DNA from: Mesolinea sp964536465
Lineage (GTDB): Bacteria > Chloroflexota > Anaerolineae > Anaerolineales > Anaerolineaceae
Assembly: GCA_964536465.1 (NCBI GenBank)
Contig: CAZHXQ010000014.1
Span: 1 to 29,838, forward strand
Direction of reading: 5' to 3'
Length of the DNA: 29,838 nt
Position numbers and translations under genes: made by a program. Under the pieces are notes generated by a model. That model was not told the DNA's origin. It saw nothing but the letters and a program-made list of their open reading frames with translations, and searched no databases. Position 1 is the stretch's first letter, and every line of letters starts with the position of its first letter. Below are positions 1 through 8,520 of this stretch, piece after piece.

Positions 1-246
1 TGTTTGCTCCTTGCGATGGGACCCTATGCTGCTTTCCCCATTATCGCTTCCGTGCTGGCATCGGGAGCAGGACTGGGCACAGTTGTCGCGCTGATTGCAA
101 GCTGGTCGCTGCTGGGCCTGAGCAAAGCCCCCTTTGAATCGAGCTTCTTTGGCCTCAAATTTTTCGTTTATAAATCTATCCTGAGCCTGCCGTTTTGTCT
201 GGCAGCAGGACTGATAGCACACTGGATCGAATTGCTGCTAAGGTAA
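1..246 (+). CDS. C-terminal fragment of a membrane permease, probably UPF0718/YraQ (ArsP-like) family
   Basis: The frame is open from the first base and stops at 244-246, so this is the last 81 residues of a protein that begins outside the window. The fragment has hydrophobic stretches consistent with about two membrane segments. The pattern GPYAAFPIIASVL, then a Gly/Ala-rich stretch, then SWSLLGLSKAPFE resembles the end of the UPF0718/DUF318 permeases, some of which export organoarsenicals or sit in redox and metal clusters. That assignment rests on recalled family pattern, not alignment. The metal ATPase cluster downstream on the same strand fits a metal or metalloid role. The TTG at position 4 is only a fortuitous start codon inside the truncated gene. 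Confidence 0.55.
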   Translation, partial: CLLLAMGPYAAFPIIASVLASGAGLGTVVALIASWSLLGLSKAPFESSFFGLKFFVYKSILSLPFCLAAGLIAHWIELLLR

Positions 247-529
247 CACTGGTTGCCAGTGCTGACTATCAACGCTTTGGCTGTAGCAAACGAAATACAG
301 GAAAACCCGACGCTTCAATCCCTTTTTCTGGTTTGCTGGTTGTTTAAGCAGGAAGTTAACAGGATTTTTATACAATGCTTACGTCAAATGCCACCGTAAG
401 GCAATATAAAATGAAGTAAGCTGAATAAGCCCGCGGCTAAGCGATCCAGTTTTCTGAAAACCATCGCTCTGGGCTACAACAAAATGAACTTCTCCCGTGT
501 GGGGAGTTGCCAAAACAAGAGAGGTATAA

Positions 530-832
530 ATGACCAACGACAGTTCCTACAATGAGATAACGACCAGGCTTTTCCCAACTTTGAAACAGTATGTACCTGT
601 AGTGGCCAAAGTCCACGGAGGCTCCCATCCTGAATTTCACCAGGTACGGGCGATATTAAACCAGATTGTCGATAAGACCGAGGCGGCAGGCTCAGCCAAA
701 CCCGAATTGACAGACGAATTTACCCAGCTGCGACAAATCACAGCAGACTACACAGTGCCGGGAGACGTATGCGAGAGTTACGAGGCTGTTTACAATATGC
801 TGTCTGAAGTTGATCAAGCCTACTTTGCTTAA
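530..832 (+). CDS. Minimal Ric/ScdA-like protein (hemerythrin-related fragment)
   Basis: This is a 100-residue soluble protein. The segment VAKVHGGSHPEFHQV (25-39) matches the part of the Ric/ScdA/YtfE iron-sulfur repair proteins that reads VHGxxHPEL. The segment LRQITADYTVPGDVCESY (67-84) matches the later block with the conserved Cys. In full-length di-iron Ric proteins these blocks are flanked by an upstream HH motif and a final HxHLENN motif that supply iron ligands. Both are absent here: the protein starts only 24 residues before the first block and stops 19 after Cys81. It may bind metal differently or not at all. A purine-rich ribosome site (AGAGAGG) precedes the ATG. It is first in a likely operon with the metal ATPase 33 bases downstream. 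The family link is by recognised motif; the function is inferred. Confidence 0.6.
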   Translation: MTNDSSYNEITTRLFPTLKQYVPVVAKVHGGSHPEFHQVRAILNQIVDKTEAAGSAKPELTDEFTQLRQITADYTVPGDVCESYEAVYNMLSEVDQAYFA

Positions 833-865
833 CAGCGAAACTCCACAGTCAGAAAGAGGAAAGTC

Positions 866-2719
866 TTGCAGAGAGTCATTCTAAGTAAGAAAAACCAAAT
901 CGCCCTGATCGGTGGTGTCTTAATCGTCATCGGTTTCCTCAGCAAATTTGCCTTTGATAACGAGGTTATTGCCACCTGGGCTTTTGTAATCGCCTCTATT
1001 CTGGGAATCGCGCCTATCGCTATCCAGGCTTACCAGGCACTGCGGGTTAAAGTCGTCAGCGTAGACGTTCTGGTCACCATGGCGGTCATCGGCGCATTCC
1101 TGATTCAGAACTTTGAGGAATCAGCCATAGTCACCTTCTTGTTTTTATTCGGTGCCTATCTCGAACAACGAACCCTGAACAAGACGCGATCTGCCATCAA
1201 AGAACTAACAGAGATGGCACCAGAGAGCGCCTTGAAGCGGCTGGAGAGCGGTGAATACATCGAAGTAGAGGTAGATGAAGTCGACGTCGGCGACATTTTG
1301 CTGGTAAAGACCGGCGCGAAGGTTCCTGTAGACGGCACTGTACTGTCGGGCGAAGGCTACATCAACGAAGCCAGCATCACCGGCGAGTCCGTTCCGGTTG
1401 GTAAAGACCAGGATTCAAGTGTCTACGCCGGCACGATTCTGGAAAATGGCACACTCCAAATTGTGGCCGACCGCGTGGGCGAAGATACCACTTTCGGCAA
1501 GATTATCGAGTTAGTAGAAGAAGCGCAGGATTCCAAATCAGCGGCAGAACGTTTTATCGACAAATTTTCAAGGTGGTATACCCCGGCTGTGTTGGCACTG
1601 GCGCTGATCGTTTGGCTCTTTTCACAGAATATTGAACTCGCCATCACCATTCTGGTGCTGGGCTGCCCTGGCGCGCTGGTTATTGGCGTGCCGGTTTCCA
1701 ATGTCGCCGGCATCGGCAATGGTGCCAGACATGGTGTTTTGCTGAAAGGGAGTGAAGTCATTGTCGATTTCAGTCGGGTCGACACCGTTGTTTTTGACAA
1801 AACCGGCACCTTAACCGCCGGCGAACCTCAGGTAGCGGATCTCCAGTTTTACTCAGATGACGCTGAAACTGTCAGGGCTTACATGGCCAGCGTGGAAAAC
1901 GAGTCTGATCACCCTCTGGCCAACGCGATTGTTGAGCACATCGGCCAGACACAACTGTATCCGGTCGAAAAAACAGATGTCGTCAAGGGCGGTGGAATTG
2001 TCGCCCAGGTGGACGGCCACACGGTAGCCGTCGGCAATGTGGCCCTCATGGAGCGGGAGAACGTCCACCTCTCGGAAGAAGCCCGTTCTGATATCGCTCA
2101 GTTCGAAGCCAACGGCAACTCACTTGTCCTGACTTCTGTGGACGGTGAATTGCGCGCTCTGGCAGGCATCCGCGACCAGATTCGTCCGGGCGTGAAAGAA
2201 GACCTGAAGAAAATCAAGCGGCTGGGCGTTAAGAACCTGGTGGTGCTCTCGGGCGATAACCAGGGCACCGTCGATCGTGTCGCCCGCGAGCTGGGTCTGA
2301 CCGAAGCCCACGGGCATATGCTTCCGGAGGATAAAGCCACTTACATCCAGAACCTGATCGACAAGGGACATGTCGTTGCTTTTGTTGGAGATGGGGTCAA
2401 TGACAGCCCGTCATTGGCTTTGGCGCACATCGGCATCGCCATGGGAAGCGGCACAGATGTCGCCATCGAAACCTCAGATGTCGTGCTGATGAATTCAGAT
2501 TTCAGCAAACTGCCCCACGCGCTGGGGCTGACTAAAGCGACAGCCAGAAACATGCGCCAAAACATTGTCATCGCGATTGGCGTTGTGTTAGTCTTACTGG
2601 CGAGCGTATTTTTTAGTGATTGGATGAACATGTCGATTGGCATGTTTGTTCATGAGGGGAGCATAGTCGTCGTGATCCTCAATGGCATGCGGCTGCTGCG
2701 TTATCGATTAAGAACTTAA
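866..2719 (+). CDS. P1B-type heavy-metal-transporting ATPase with CPG membrane motif
   Basis: A 617-residue ATP-driven metal exporter of the cytoplasmic membrane. Visible motifs: TGES at 172-175 (actuator), CPG at 267-269 in the transport helix, DKTGT at 311-315 (phosphorylated Asp311), the SDHPL motif of the ATP-binding domain with His349, and GDGVND at 508-513. The last helix carries HEGS at 596-599. The usual CPC/SPC/CPH metal site is replaced by Cys-Pro-Gly, so the transported metal cannot be named; the HEGS helix recalls Zn/Co/Fe-type P1B pumps. There is no N-terminal HMA domain; a separate HMA protein follows 21 bases after the stop. The start is TTG at 866, preceded by AGAGGA at good distance; no ATG lies near the N terminus. 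The annotation as an ATPase is certain; the substrate is not. Confidence 0.93.
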   Translation: MQRVILSKKNQIALIGGVLIVIGFLSKFAFDNEVIATWAFVIASILGIAPIAIQAYQALRVKVVSVDVLVTMAVIGAFLIQNFEESAIVTFLFLFGAYLEQRTLNKTRSAIKELTEMAPESALKRLESGEYIEVEVDEVDVGDILLVKTGAKVPVDGTVLSGEGYINEASITGESVPVGKDQDSSVYAGTILENGTLQIVADRVGEDTTFGKIIELVEEAQDSKSAAERFIDKFSRWYTPAVLALALIVWLFSQNIELAITILVLGCPGALVIGVPVSNVAGIGNGARHGVLLKGSEVIVDFSRVDTVVFDKTGTLTAGEPQVADLQFYSDDAETVRAYMASVENESDHPLANAIVEHIGQTQLYPVEKTDVVKGGGIVAQVDGHTVAVGNVALMERENVHLSEEARSDIAQFEANGNSLVLTSVDGELRALAGIRDQIRPGVKEDLKKIKRLGVKNLVVLSGDNQGTVDRVARELGLTEAHGHMLPEDKATYIQNLIDKGHVVAFVGDGVNDSPSLALAHIGIAMGSGTDVAIETSDVVLMNSDFSKLPHALGLTKATARNMRQNIVIAIGVVLVLLASVFFSDWMNMSIGMFVHEGSIVVVILNGMRLLRYRLRT

Positions 2720-2740
2720 TTTAAAGAAGGAGACACAAAA

Positions 2741-2971
2741 ATGCATAAAGCAACCATCCAATTAGAAACGCTAACCTGCCCGTCCTGCGTTATGAAGATT
2801 GAAAACGCGACCAAATCATTGCAGGGTGTGGATAAAGATAGCGTTAAAGTGCTTTTCAACTCAAGTAGGTTGAAATTCGACTTTGATGAAGAAAAGGTCG
2901 CGATCGAAGACGTCGAAAACGCCATCAAAAAGCTTGGCTACGAAATAAAGAAGTCACAAGTAAAAGCTTGA
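2741..2971 (+). CDS. Free-standing heavy-metal-associated (HMA) domain, CopZ-like metallochaperone
   Basis: A 76-residue single-domain protein with the ferredoxin-like HMA pattern. The metal-binding CxxC motif is Cys13-Pro-Ser-Cys16, preceded by LETLT where classic copper chaperones have a GMT-type sequence. The end contains AIKKLGYEIK, the usual final strand region of HMA domains. A strong ribosome site (AAGAAGGAGA) precedes the ATG. It directly follows the P1B ATPase, which lacks its own HMA domain, so the likely job is to deliver metal to that pump or to regulate it. The metal is not evident from sequence. A terminator follows immediately. Confidence 0.9.
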   Translation: MHKATIQLETLTCPSCVMKIENATKSLQGVDKDSVKVLFNSSRLKFDFDEEKVAIEDVENAIKKLGYEIKKSQVKA

Positions 2972-2978
2972 TTAAGAC

Positions 2979-3017
2979 AAATCCCGGAGAATAACGTCCG
3001 CCTTTCTCCGGGATTTT
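2979..3017 (+). terminator. Intrinsic terminator of the metal ATPase operon
   Basis: A perfect 12-bp inverted repeat (AAATCCCGGAGA at 2979-2990 and its complement at 3005-3016) encloses a 14-base loop and ends in a short T run. It lies 8 bases after the HMA stop codon. Confidence 0.8.
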
Positions 3018-3107
3018 CCATTTTATGGATTACAATTTTCAGTCTGCGTGAGCTCGATATTCGCCTGAAAGCTCATCTGTGGGTATCGCTTGAGGAGACC
3101 GGCAAAG

Positions 3108-3635
3108 TCAGGTCAGTGCTCGCACATACCTGACCAATGGCTCGATTGCCTTACGTGAGGAGCGATCAAAAGAATGCTCTATAGCGGAGAGAATCTCATT
3201 TTGCGGTCCTTCCTTATTCCTTCTGGCAGCCATGATCCTCCTCGCCAATTTAACAAGAACTCTGTCAAACCCCCGCATTTTCTGGTAATTGAAACCGCTT
3301 TGAAAATAGAAGAAGGGAAGATTTGAATCTGGAGGCAGGTTATCCATTCGGAATCGCTCGATTTCAGCGGCTTCCGTAGCCGGCGTGGCGCCAGTCGCGA
3401 AGATGATCAGCCTTGTATTTGGCAATAATTTCTGGATTTTTTTGACAAAACCGATGCCACCTATCCTGCCAGCACGAATGCCGCCTCCTAAGATGATCAG
3501 ATCATAATCGGAGAGGTCGACCATGTTGACGTTTTCCAAAGGGTAAGCTTCACAGTCCAAAGCTTCGGCAATCCAATGGGCATAATTTTCAGTAAAACCC
3601 GTCTTCGTTTTGTAGATCACAACCACATTTTCCAT
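3108..3635 (-). CDS. Flavodoxin-domain protein (HemG-like fold)
   Basis: A 175-residue protein. It starts with VVVIYKTKTGFTENYAHWIAE, in which the T-x-T-G-x-T loop binds the FMN phosphate of flavodoxins, followed by the central strand DLIILGGGIRAG. The region after about residue 110 (FNYQKMRGFDRVLVKLARRI) resembles the C-terminal part of flavodoxin-domain proteins related to protoporphyrinogen oxidase HemG, so an electron-transfer role with FMN is likely; the actual partner is unknown. The ATG is preceded by GGAGG on the minus strand, a good ribosome site. It lies 162 bases downstream of the ZIP transporter on the same strand and may be cotranscribed with it, though the spacing is wide. Confidence 0.8.
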   Translation of the reverse strand: MENVVVIYKTKTGFTENYAHWIAEALDCEAYPLENVNMVDLSDYDLIILGGGIRAGRIGGIGFVKKIQKLLPNTRLIIFATGATPATEAAEIERFRMDNLPPDSNLPFFYFQSGFNYQKMRGFDRVLVKLARRIMAARRNKEGPQNEILSAIEHSFDRSSRKAIEPLVRYVRALT

Positions 3636-3797
3636 TTGACGCCTCCATCCAAGGGAACTTACCGCCTAATGACACCAGTAATAATTCTATCAGCAAGCGG
3701 AGGCATTAGGCTCCGCAGGTACATCAGATTTCATGGGTTGGCGATCTTTAATCGAAGGGTGGGGCACTCGCTGGCACTGCTTGTCTGAGAAGAGTTC

Positions 3798-4652
3798 TTA
3801 CACCCCAAAAATCCCGGTCAAAACGAAGACGAACATCGAACCAACGATGATTCCCAAAGCAGTGTAATTCTCATTGCCATGCTTGTGAGCGGTCGGGATG
3901 AGTTCGTCCAGCGTGATAAAAACCATCACTCCGCCGGCAAAAGCGAGAGCGCCTGGCAAAAGAGTGGTGAAACGCACCAGGAATGAACTGGCCAGCAAAG
4001 CCCCCACCGGTTCCGCCAAACCCGACAGAAAAGCAACTTTCAGGGCGTCTTTCTTGCAAATCCCTGCTTTGCACAGCGGCAGAGCAGTCGCGATCCCTTC
4101 CGGGATGTTGTGCAGCAAGATGGCGGCAGCGATAAAAAGACCGAATTGGGGGTTATGCAGATAGCCAGCGCCAACAGCGATCCCTTCTGGCAGGTTATGC
4201 AGACTGATGCCGATAGCCAAAAGCAAACCGGTATTTACCAGCGAAATGTCGAGATCCTCGCCTTCTCGGTTGAGGAATCTGCGCCGGTTTCTACCCTTGC
4301 GTCTACCAGGCTGGTCGGTTAAGGCCTGATTTCGCAGGCTATGCTGCTCGTGTCTTACTTCACGAACCCCAAAACGGATGTGAGGAAGAAAGAAGTCGAG
4401 CAAAAACATTACGATAGCACCCAGTCCGAAGCCAATTGTTGCAGTTATCCAGTCGGACATCTGGATGGACTCCTGAACCAGCTCCAGAAAAGCCAGACAA
4501 ATCATCACGCCCGCGGTGATTCCCATCAAAAAGCCGTATGACCTTTTACCTGGTCTGCGGATAATTGCGATCAACCCCCCAAAGGTAGTGCCGAGACTGG
4601 CCACAAAGCTCAACAAAAAAATGTTTACGATTGGGTGCAAATTTTCAAACAT
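3798..4652 (-). CDS. ZIP family divalent metal transporter
   Basis: A 284-residue inner-membrane transporter with about eight hydrophobic segments. The two signature metal-binding helices carry HNLPEG (His152 to Gly157) and HNIPEG (His181 to Gly186), diagnostic of ZIP proteins, which bring Zn, Fe or Mn into the cytoplasm. Between the third and fourth segments lies a charged loop of about 45 residues rich in Arg and Lys, typical of the cytoplasmic loop, though without an obvious His cluster. Bacterial homologues are called ZupT or GufA. The start ATG follows GGAAAGAAGG. It is divergent from the 7-TM gene at 4782 and near a metal ATPase cluster, consistent with metal homeostasis. Confidence 0.92.
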   Translation of the reverse strand: MFENLHPIVNIFLLSFVASLGTTFGGLIAIIRRPGKRSYGFLMGITAGVMICLAFLELVQESIQMSDWITATIGFGLGAIVMFLLDFFLPHIRFGVREVRHEQHSLRNQALTDQPGRRKGRNRRRFLNREGEDLDISLVNTGLLLAIGISLHNLPEGIAVGAGYLHNPQFGLFIAAAILLHNIPEGIATALPLCKAGICKKDALKVAFLSGLAEPVGALLASSFLVRFTTLLPGALAFAGGVMVFITLDELIPTAHKHGNENYTALGIIVGSMFVFVLTGIFGV

Positions 4653-4692
4653 GTGGTTCGGTGCCTTCTTTCCTTAAAAAGCCAGGTGCATG

Positions 4693-4722
4693 ATTATACC
4701 TGCTTCCTGTCCGGGTAAGCAA
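4693..4722 (-). promoter_or_regulatory. Candidate promoter of the ZIP transporter gene
   Basis: On the minus strand there is a consensus -10 box TATAAT (4693-4698) and a weak -35 TTGCTT (4717-4722) at 18-base spacing, about 40 bases upstream of the ZIP start codon. The -35 matches only in its TTG. Confidence 0.45.
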
Positions 4723-4781
4723 TTTTAGCACCTTGCCGAAGGGTACAATTCTTGCACAGATTACGGCAGGAATTGCAAGCC

Positions 4782-6395
4782 ATGATTGAGACCCTCGAAT
4801 TCGACCCGATATTGACGTTATTTCCCTACGCGTTTCTCTACTACGCGCTGCTGCTTCTCTCCAGCGGGGTAGCCTTTTTGTCAGTTAATCGCTCGGGCAG
4901 GGTCGATAAAAACGTTCCGCGGACAACCCTGGCGATCATTTTCCTTATCCAACTGGTTTTGTTGATGATCAATTTGCTCGCCTACCAGGGTTTTCAATCG
5001 CTGCAGATTCTTTTCCCCATCTTACACCGTGCCCTCAACCTGATTTGTCTGGTCTGGCTGTTCTGGGCGCTACTGCGCATTCCTGACCCAGCCTTCCCCA
5101 GCTGGCTTCCAGCGGGGCTGACAATTTTTGTCTTGATAGCGGCCGTTTCGACAGGACTGTGGTGGCTGCAGATGCCTCCTGGTCAAGAGTTCAACCATAG
5201 CTGGATGGATTTCGTCTGGGCTGGTTTCACATTGTTATTGATCTCGATCAACGCTGTCTATTACTATGCGAAGTATCGCGCCAGGGTTGTCGAAGCCTGG
5301 CTGATTCTAATCATCCCTGCGCTTGGTTTCGCGCTCTACCTGATCTTGCCCTCTGCTGGCAGCCTGCCCGCAGCAGTCATGCTCAGTCAGCTGTTTTATT
5401 ACCCGCTCCTCATCAGCCTTGCCTGCCATTACTGCGGGGGTGATCAGGATCCTTCCATTGATAAAAAACATCCATCCGGGCAAAGCGAGCGCTTGCGCGC
5501 CAATGTCGTCAATGCTTTTCTCGATATCAGTGTGCAGCCCACTCAGGCCGAGGTTGAAAAAACCCTGACTCATAGCCTTTGCCTCTATCTGAGGGCCGAC
5601 TTGCTTGGCCTGATAAGGTACGACCTGACCAACAACCAGGCCAGCCTCAATCACACCTATGACATAATCAGGGAAGACCACATCGCTAACCTTGAGCTTC
5701 CGGTCAGCCAGTTGCCAGCCCTGTTTGAGCCGCTTCGTCAGGGGGAAACCCTGATATCCAACCGGGAATCTCAGCTCAAAGAGGAAAAACTGCAACTGAT
5801 GCAGGTCAGTGGTTACAACCAGATTGGCAATCTTTTTCTTTATCCGCTGGACACATCTTCCTCTCATCTAAAGCAGGCACTGCTTGGGCTGAGCCCTTAC
5901 ACGAACAAAGAATGGATGCCAGAAGATCTGCAGCGGCTGGATCGCTTAAAAGAAAACCTCTCCAAAGTGCTCGAAAATGCTGCCCTGCTGAAACGATACG
6001 CCCGCCAAACCGATGACCTCCGCTCTCTTCTGCTTCAAAAAGAACGGCTTCTAAACGAGGTCTGTAAAAATTACGAACAAGTCCAGGCTGAATTACAGAA
6101 TGCCGACAGCGGTCTGCTTCAAACTGGGCGTGCCTGGACAGAAGAAGTGACCCTCTGGATAGAGCGTCAGAAACAACTCGAAGCAGAGCTGGACAGACTT
6201 GAACAAACCATCCGCGATAATCAGGACAGCGTCAACGAAGTGGATGACCTGAAAATGCAAAAAAAACAACTTGAAGAGACCGTCGCCCTCAGTTCAGAGC
6301 AAACCCTCAGGCTTAAAAGCGCCATCCGTGAGGCCAGCCAGATGCTGGAAAAATTGACCCGTATGGATGATAACCAGAATTTTGAGGAAAGGTGA
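4782..6395 (+). CDS. Seven-TM membrane protein with GAF-like region and long C-terminal coiled coil
   Basis: A 537-residue protein of unknown function. Seven hydrophobic segments span roughly residues 5-220. A region of about 150 residues follows (around 245-395, beginning LRANVVNAFLDISVQPTQAEVEKTL) that has the look of a GAF domain. The last ~145 residues are highly charged with heptad-like Leu spacing, predicting a coiled coil. No kinase, GGDEF, phosphatase or DNA-binding motif is visible, so it would be a sensor or scaffold without enzymatic output. I chose the ATG at 4782 (GGCAGGA upstream); a TTG at 4752 would add ten residues, but a possible -10 TACAAT at 4744-4749 argues against it. 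It is followed after 16 bases by an LCP gene, suggesting an operon and an envelope-related role. Confidence 0.75.
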   Translation: MIETLEFDPILTLFPYAFLYYALLLLSSGVAFLSVNRSGRVDKNVPRTTLAIIFLIQLVLLMINLLAYQGFQSLQILFPILHRALNLICLVWLFWALLRIPDPAFPSWLPAGLTIFVLIAAVSTGLWWLQMPPGQEFNHSWMDFVWAGFTLLLISINAVYYYAKYRARVVEAWLILIIPALGFALYLILPSAGSLPAAVMLSQLFYYPLLISLACHYCGGDQDPSIDKKHPSGQSERLRANVVNAFLDISVQPTQAEVEKTLTHSLCLYLRADLLGLIRYDLTNNQASLNHTYDIIREDHIANLELPVSQLPALFEPLRQGETLISNRESQLKEEKLQLMQVSGYNQIGNLFLYPLDTSSSHLKQALLGLSPYTNKEWMPEDLQRLDRLKENLSKVLENAALLKRYARQTDDLRSLLLQKERLLNEVCKNYEQVQAELQNADSGLLQTGRAWTEEVTLWIERQKQLEAELDRLEQTIRDNQDSVNEVDDLKMQKKQLEETVALSSEQTLRLKSAIREASQMLEKLTRMDDNQNFEER

Positions 6396-6411
6396 GAGGG
6401 GTTAGCATTTT

Positions 6412-7446
6412 ATGCGATTCAACAAACACCAGACTGTCACGCTAACGGTCATTTTTATCCTCTGCATGTCTTTTATCGGGGTCATCCTGGGGAGCGTCGC
6501 CATTACTGCCATGGCCCATTCAGATAGCGCGCCTTGGTATATCAGTTTATCCGGCATGGAAAGGACAGCCACGCCTTTTCAGCCCAACTCCTTCGCCAAT
6601 ATTCTTGAAGATGGCAGTATCGAATTGATCCCGCAGCCAATGTTCACGCCTACGCCGGTGCCTGTCATACCGGAGGGTGAGTTGCCGAAGAATCAGGTCA
6701 ATATCCTCATGCTGGGTGCGGACGATTTTGGAGCCAATAACTTCCGAACAGATGTGATCATGCTGCTATCGATCAATCCCAAACACAAGACCGCCACTCT
6801 GATCTCGTTCCCAAGAGATTTGTATGTCACCATCCCCGGATATTGGTCAAACCGAATCAACACGGTCTGGCAGTTGGGTGGGTTTCCACTGTTGCAGGAC
6901 ACGTTCGTTGTCAATTTTGGCTTCCATCCTGATTATTATATGATGGTCAATTACAACGGCTTCAAAGATGTGGTTGACAGCATTGGGGGCATCGATGTGG
7001 TCGTAAGCGAAGAACTGCAGGACAGCTGCCACACCCACCCGAGCGGTTGGTGTGTCATCCAGCCGGGCGAATTACATATGGAAGGCAGCACCGCTCTCTG
7101 GTATTCACGCTCGCGCCTGACCACATCTGACTTTGACCGCAATCGCCGGGCACAGGAAGTGGTCATGGCAATTTTTAAGAAGGCGGTCAACCTCAACATG
7201 CTTACCAAAGTGCCTGAACTGTATGGTCTCTATCGGGAGTACGTTGACACCGATCTGCCCCTGACTCAGGTTATGTCGTTATTACCCATGGCCAAACCTT
7301 TAATGAATCCGGATAACATCCGCCGATTCTCGGTCAGCAATGAGATGGTCACAAACTGGATCACCTATGAAGGCGCCTGGGTGCTTATGCCAAATTATTA
7401 CGCCATTTCCGATATGCTTAACGAGGCACTCTATCGCAATGAGTAA
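6412..7446 (+). CDS. LytR-CpsA-Psr (LCP) family glycopolymer transferase, paralogue 1
   Basis: A 344-residue membrane-anchored protein with one N-terminal membrane helix (about 9-33), a Pro-rich spacer, then an LCP domain from about residue 97. LCP enzymes transfer undecaprenyl-linked glycopolymers to the cell wall or envelope carriers on the outer face of the membrane. Conserved features seen: FRTDVIM with Arg112 and Asp114, FPRD with Arg135 and Asp136, and DFDRNRR at 240-246, which bind the lipid pyrophosphate and metal. Cys206 and Cys214 flank an insertion in DSCHTHPSGWC and recur in the second LCP of this window. A GAGAGGGG ribosome site precedes the ATG. Probably cotranscribed with the 7-TM protein upstream. 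Confidence 0.9.
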   Translation: MRFNKHQTVTLTVIFILCMSFIGVILGSVAITAMAHSDSAPWYISLSGMERTATPFQPNSFANILEDGSIELIPQPMFTPTPVPVIPEGELPKNQVNILMLGADDFGANNFRTDVIMLLSINPKHKTATLISFPRDLYVTIPGYWSNRINTVWQLGGFPLLQDTFVVNFGFHPDYYMMVNYNGFKDVVDSIGGIDVVVSEELQDSCHTHPSGWCVIQPGELHMEGSTALWYSRSRLTTSDFDRNRRAQEVVMAIFKKAVNLNMLTKVPELYGLYREYVDTDLPLTQVMSLLPMAKPLMNPDNIRRFSVSNEMVTNWITYEGAWVLMPNYYAISDMLNEALYRNE

Positions 7447-7463
7447 TTGAATGCGAGTGTCAC

Positions 7464-7494
7464 TTGATTTGCTATCTGATTTTCATTTTATAAT
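7464..7494 (+). promoter_or_regulatory. Candidate promoter of the ABC exporter operon
   Basis: An AT-rich 125-base gap contains TTGATT (7464-7469) and a perfect TATAAT (7489-7494), 19 bases apart, which is longer than optimal. It lies about 78 bases before the ABC ATPase start. Confidence 0.45.
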
Positions 7495-7571
7495 TGTTTT
7501 CACAAAATTTTAGTTAGCTTAAACTTTTTTCAGTCTCATATTTTTGTCATAGGTTAACCCAAGGAGTTTTT

Positions 7572-8516
7572 ATGTCGCCTATCTTACAAGCCCATAAACT
7601 GGTGAAAAAATTTGGAGGTCTAACAGCAGTCGACGATGTCTCCTTCGATATCCGGGAAGGCGAAATTTTCAGTTTGCTCGGGCCAAATGGCGCAGGCAAG
7701 ACTACAACCATCTCCATTCTATCCACTTTACTTGAACCGACCAGCGGCGATGCCCTGATCAATGGACATTCCATCAAAAACAACACCATGGGTGTGAGAA
7801 AGAGCATTGGCATTGTCCCCCAGGAAATCGCTTTATATGATGACCTGACTGCCCTGGAAAATCTTAGATATTGGGGGAAACTTTACGACCTGAATGGTCC
7901 TGAACTGGAACAACGCGTCGCTGAAGTGCTGGAACAAATCGGCCTGACTGAGAGGGCCACAGATCGACTCAAAACTTACTCGGGAGGGATGAAACGTAGA
8001 GTCAATATTGCCGCAGGGTTGCTGCATAAGCCAAAATTGCTTTTTATGGATGAACCAACGGTAGGGATTGACCCACAATCAAGGCGAATGATCCTGGATA
8101 CAGTTAAGCAGCTTAACGAACAGGGCATGTCGATCCTGTACACTACCCATTATATGGAGGAAGCACAGGAATTGTCCGACCGGGTCGGAATAATTGACCA
8201 GGGTAAACTGATTGCGATCGGAACACAGGCGGAACTGACGCTCCAGGTTGGCGAGAACGACTCGATTCGCATCCTGACCGACCCCACCGACGATCTTACT
8301 GCTATCACTTCCAGACTTCAGGGTTTCGAAGGGGTCAGCCGTGTGACAGTTGATGAAAACGCTCTCACCTTGATCACACCAGACGCGGAGAGCTATCTGG
8401 CGCCAATCATTACACATGTCAGCCAGGCAGGCGCAAGGATCAAATCCATCGAGATTGTCGAACCGAATCTGGAAACCGTTTTCCTTCATCTTACGGGGCG
8501 CGCTCTAAGAGATTGA
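7572..8516 (+). CDS. ABC exporter ATP-binding subunit (CcmA/DrrA/NatA type)
   Basis: A 314-residue nucleotide-binding subunit. Walker A GPNGAGKT is at 37-44, the signature YSGGMKR starts at 136, Walker B ends LLFMDEP with Asp160/Glu161, and the switch His is 193. The ~80-residue C-terminal extension after about residue 230 is typical of ABC-2 exporter ATPases. It energises the two membrane subunits encoded directly downstream (4- and 2-base gaps), so all three form one exporter. The substrate (drug, Na+, lipid or polymer) cannot be read from sequence. AAGGAG lies upstream of the ATG. Confidence 0.93.
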   Translation: MSPILQAHKLVKKFGGLTAVDDVSFDIREGEIFSLLGPNGAGKTTTISILSTLLEPTSGDALINGHSIKNNTMGVRKSIGIVPQEIALYDDLTALENLRYWGKLYDLNGPELEQRVAEVLEQIGLTERATDRLKTYSGGMKRRVNIAAGLLHKPKLLFMDEPTVGIDPQSRRMILDTVKQLNEQGMSILYTTHYMEEAQELSDRVGIIDQGKLIAIGTQAELTLQVGENDSIRILTDPTDDLTAITSRLQGFEGVSRVTVDENALTLITPDAESYLAPIITHVSQAGARIKSIEIVEPNLETVFLHLTGRALRD

Positions 8517-8520
8517 GACT

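Noticed and set aside
493..507. Short hairpin (CTCCC/GGGAG) before the Ric-like gene
   Set aside because: Only 5 bp of stem; too weak to call a terminator or riboswitch.
5307..5867. 186-codon - strand frame opposite the 7-TM/GAF-like gene
   Set aside because: Opposite strand of a well supported gene, no motif, no promoter.
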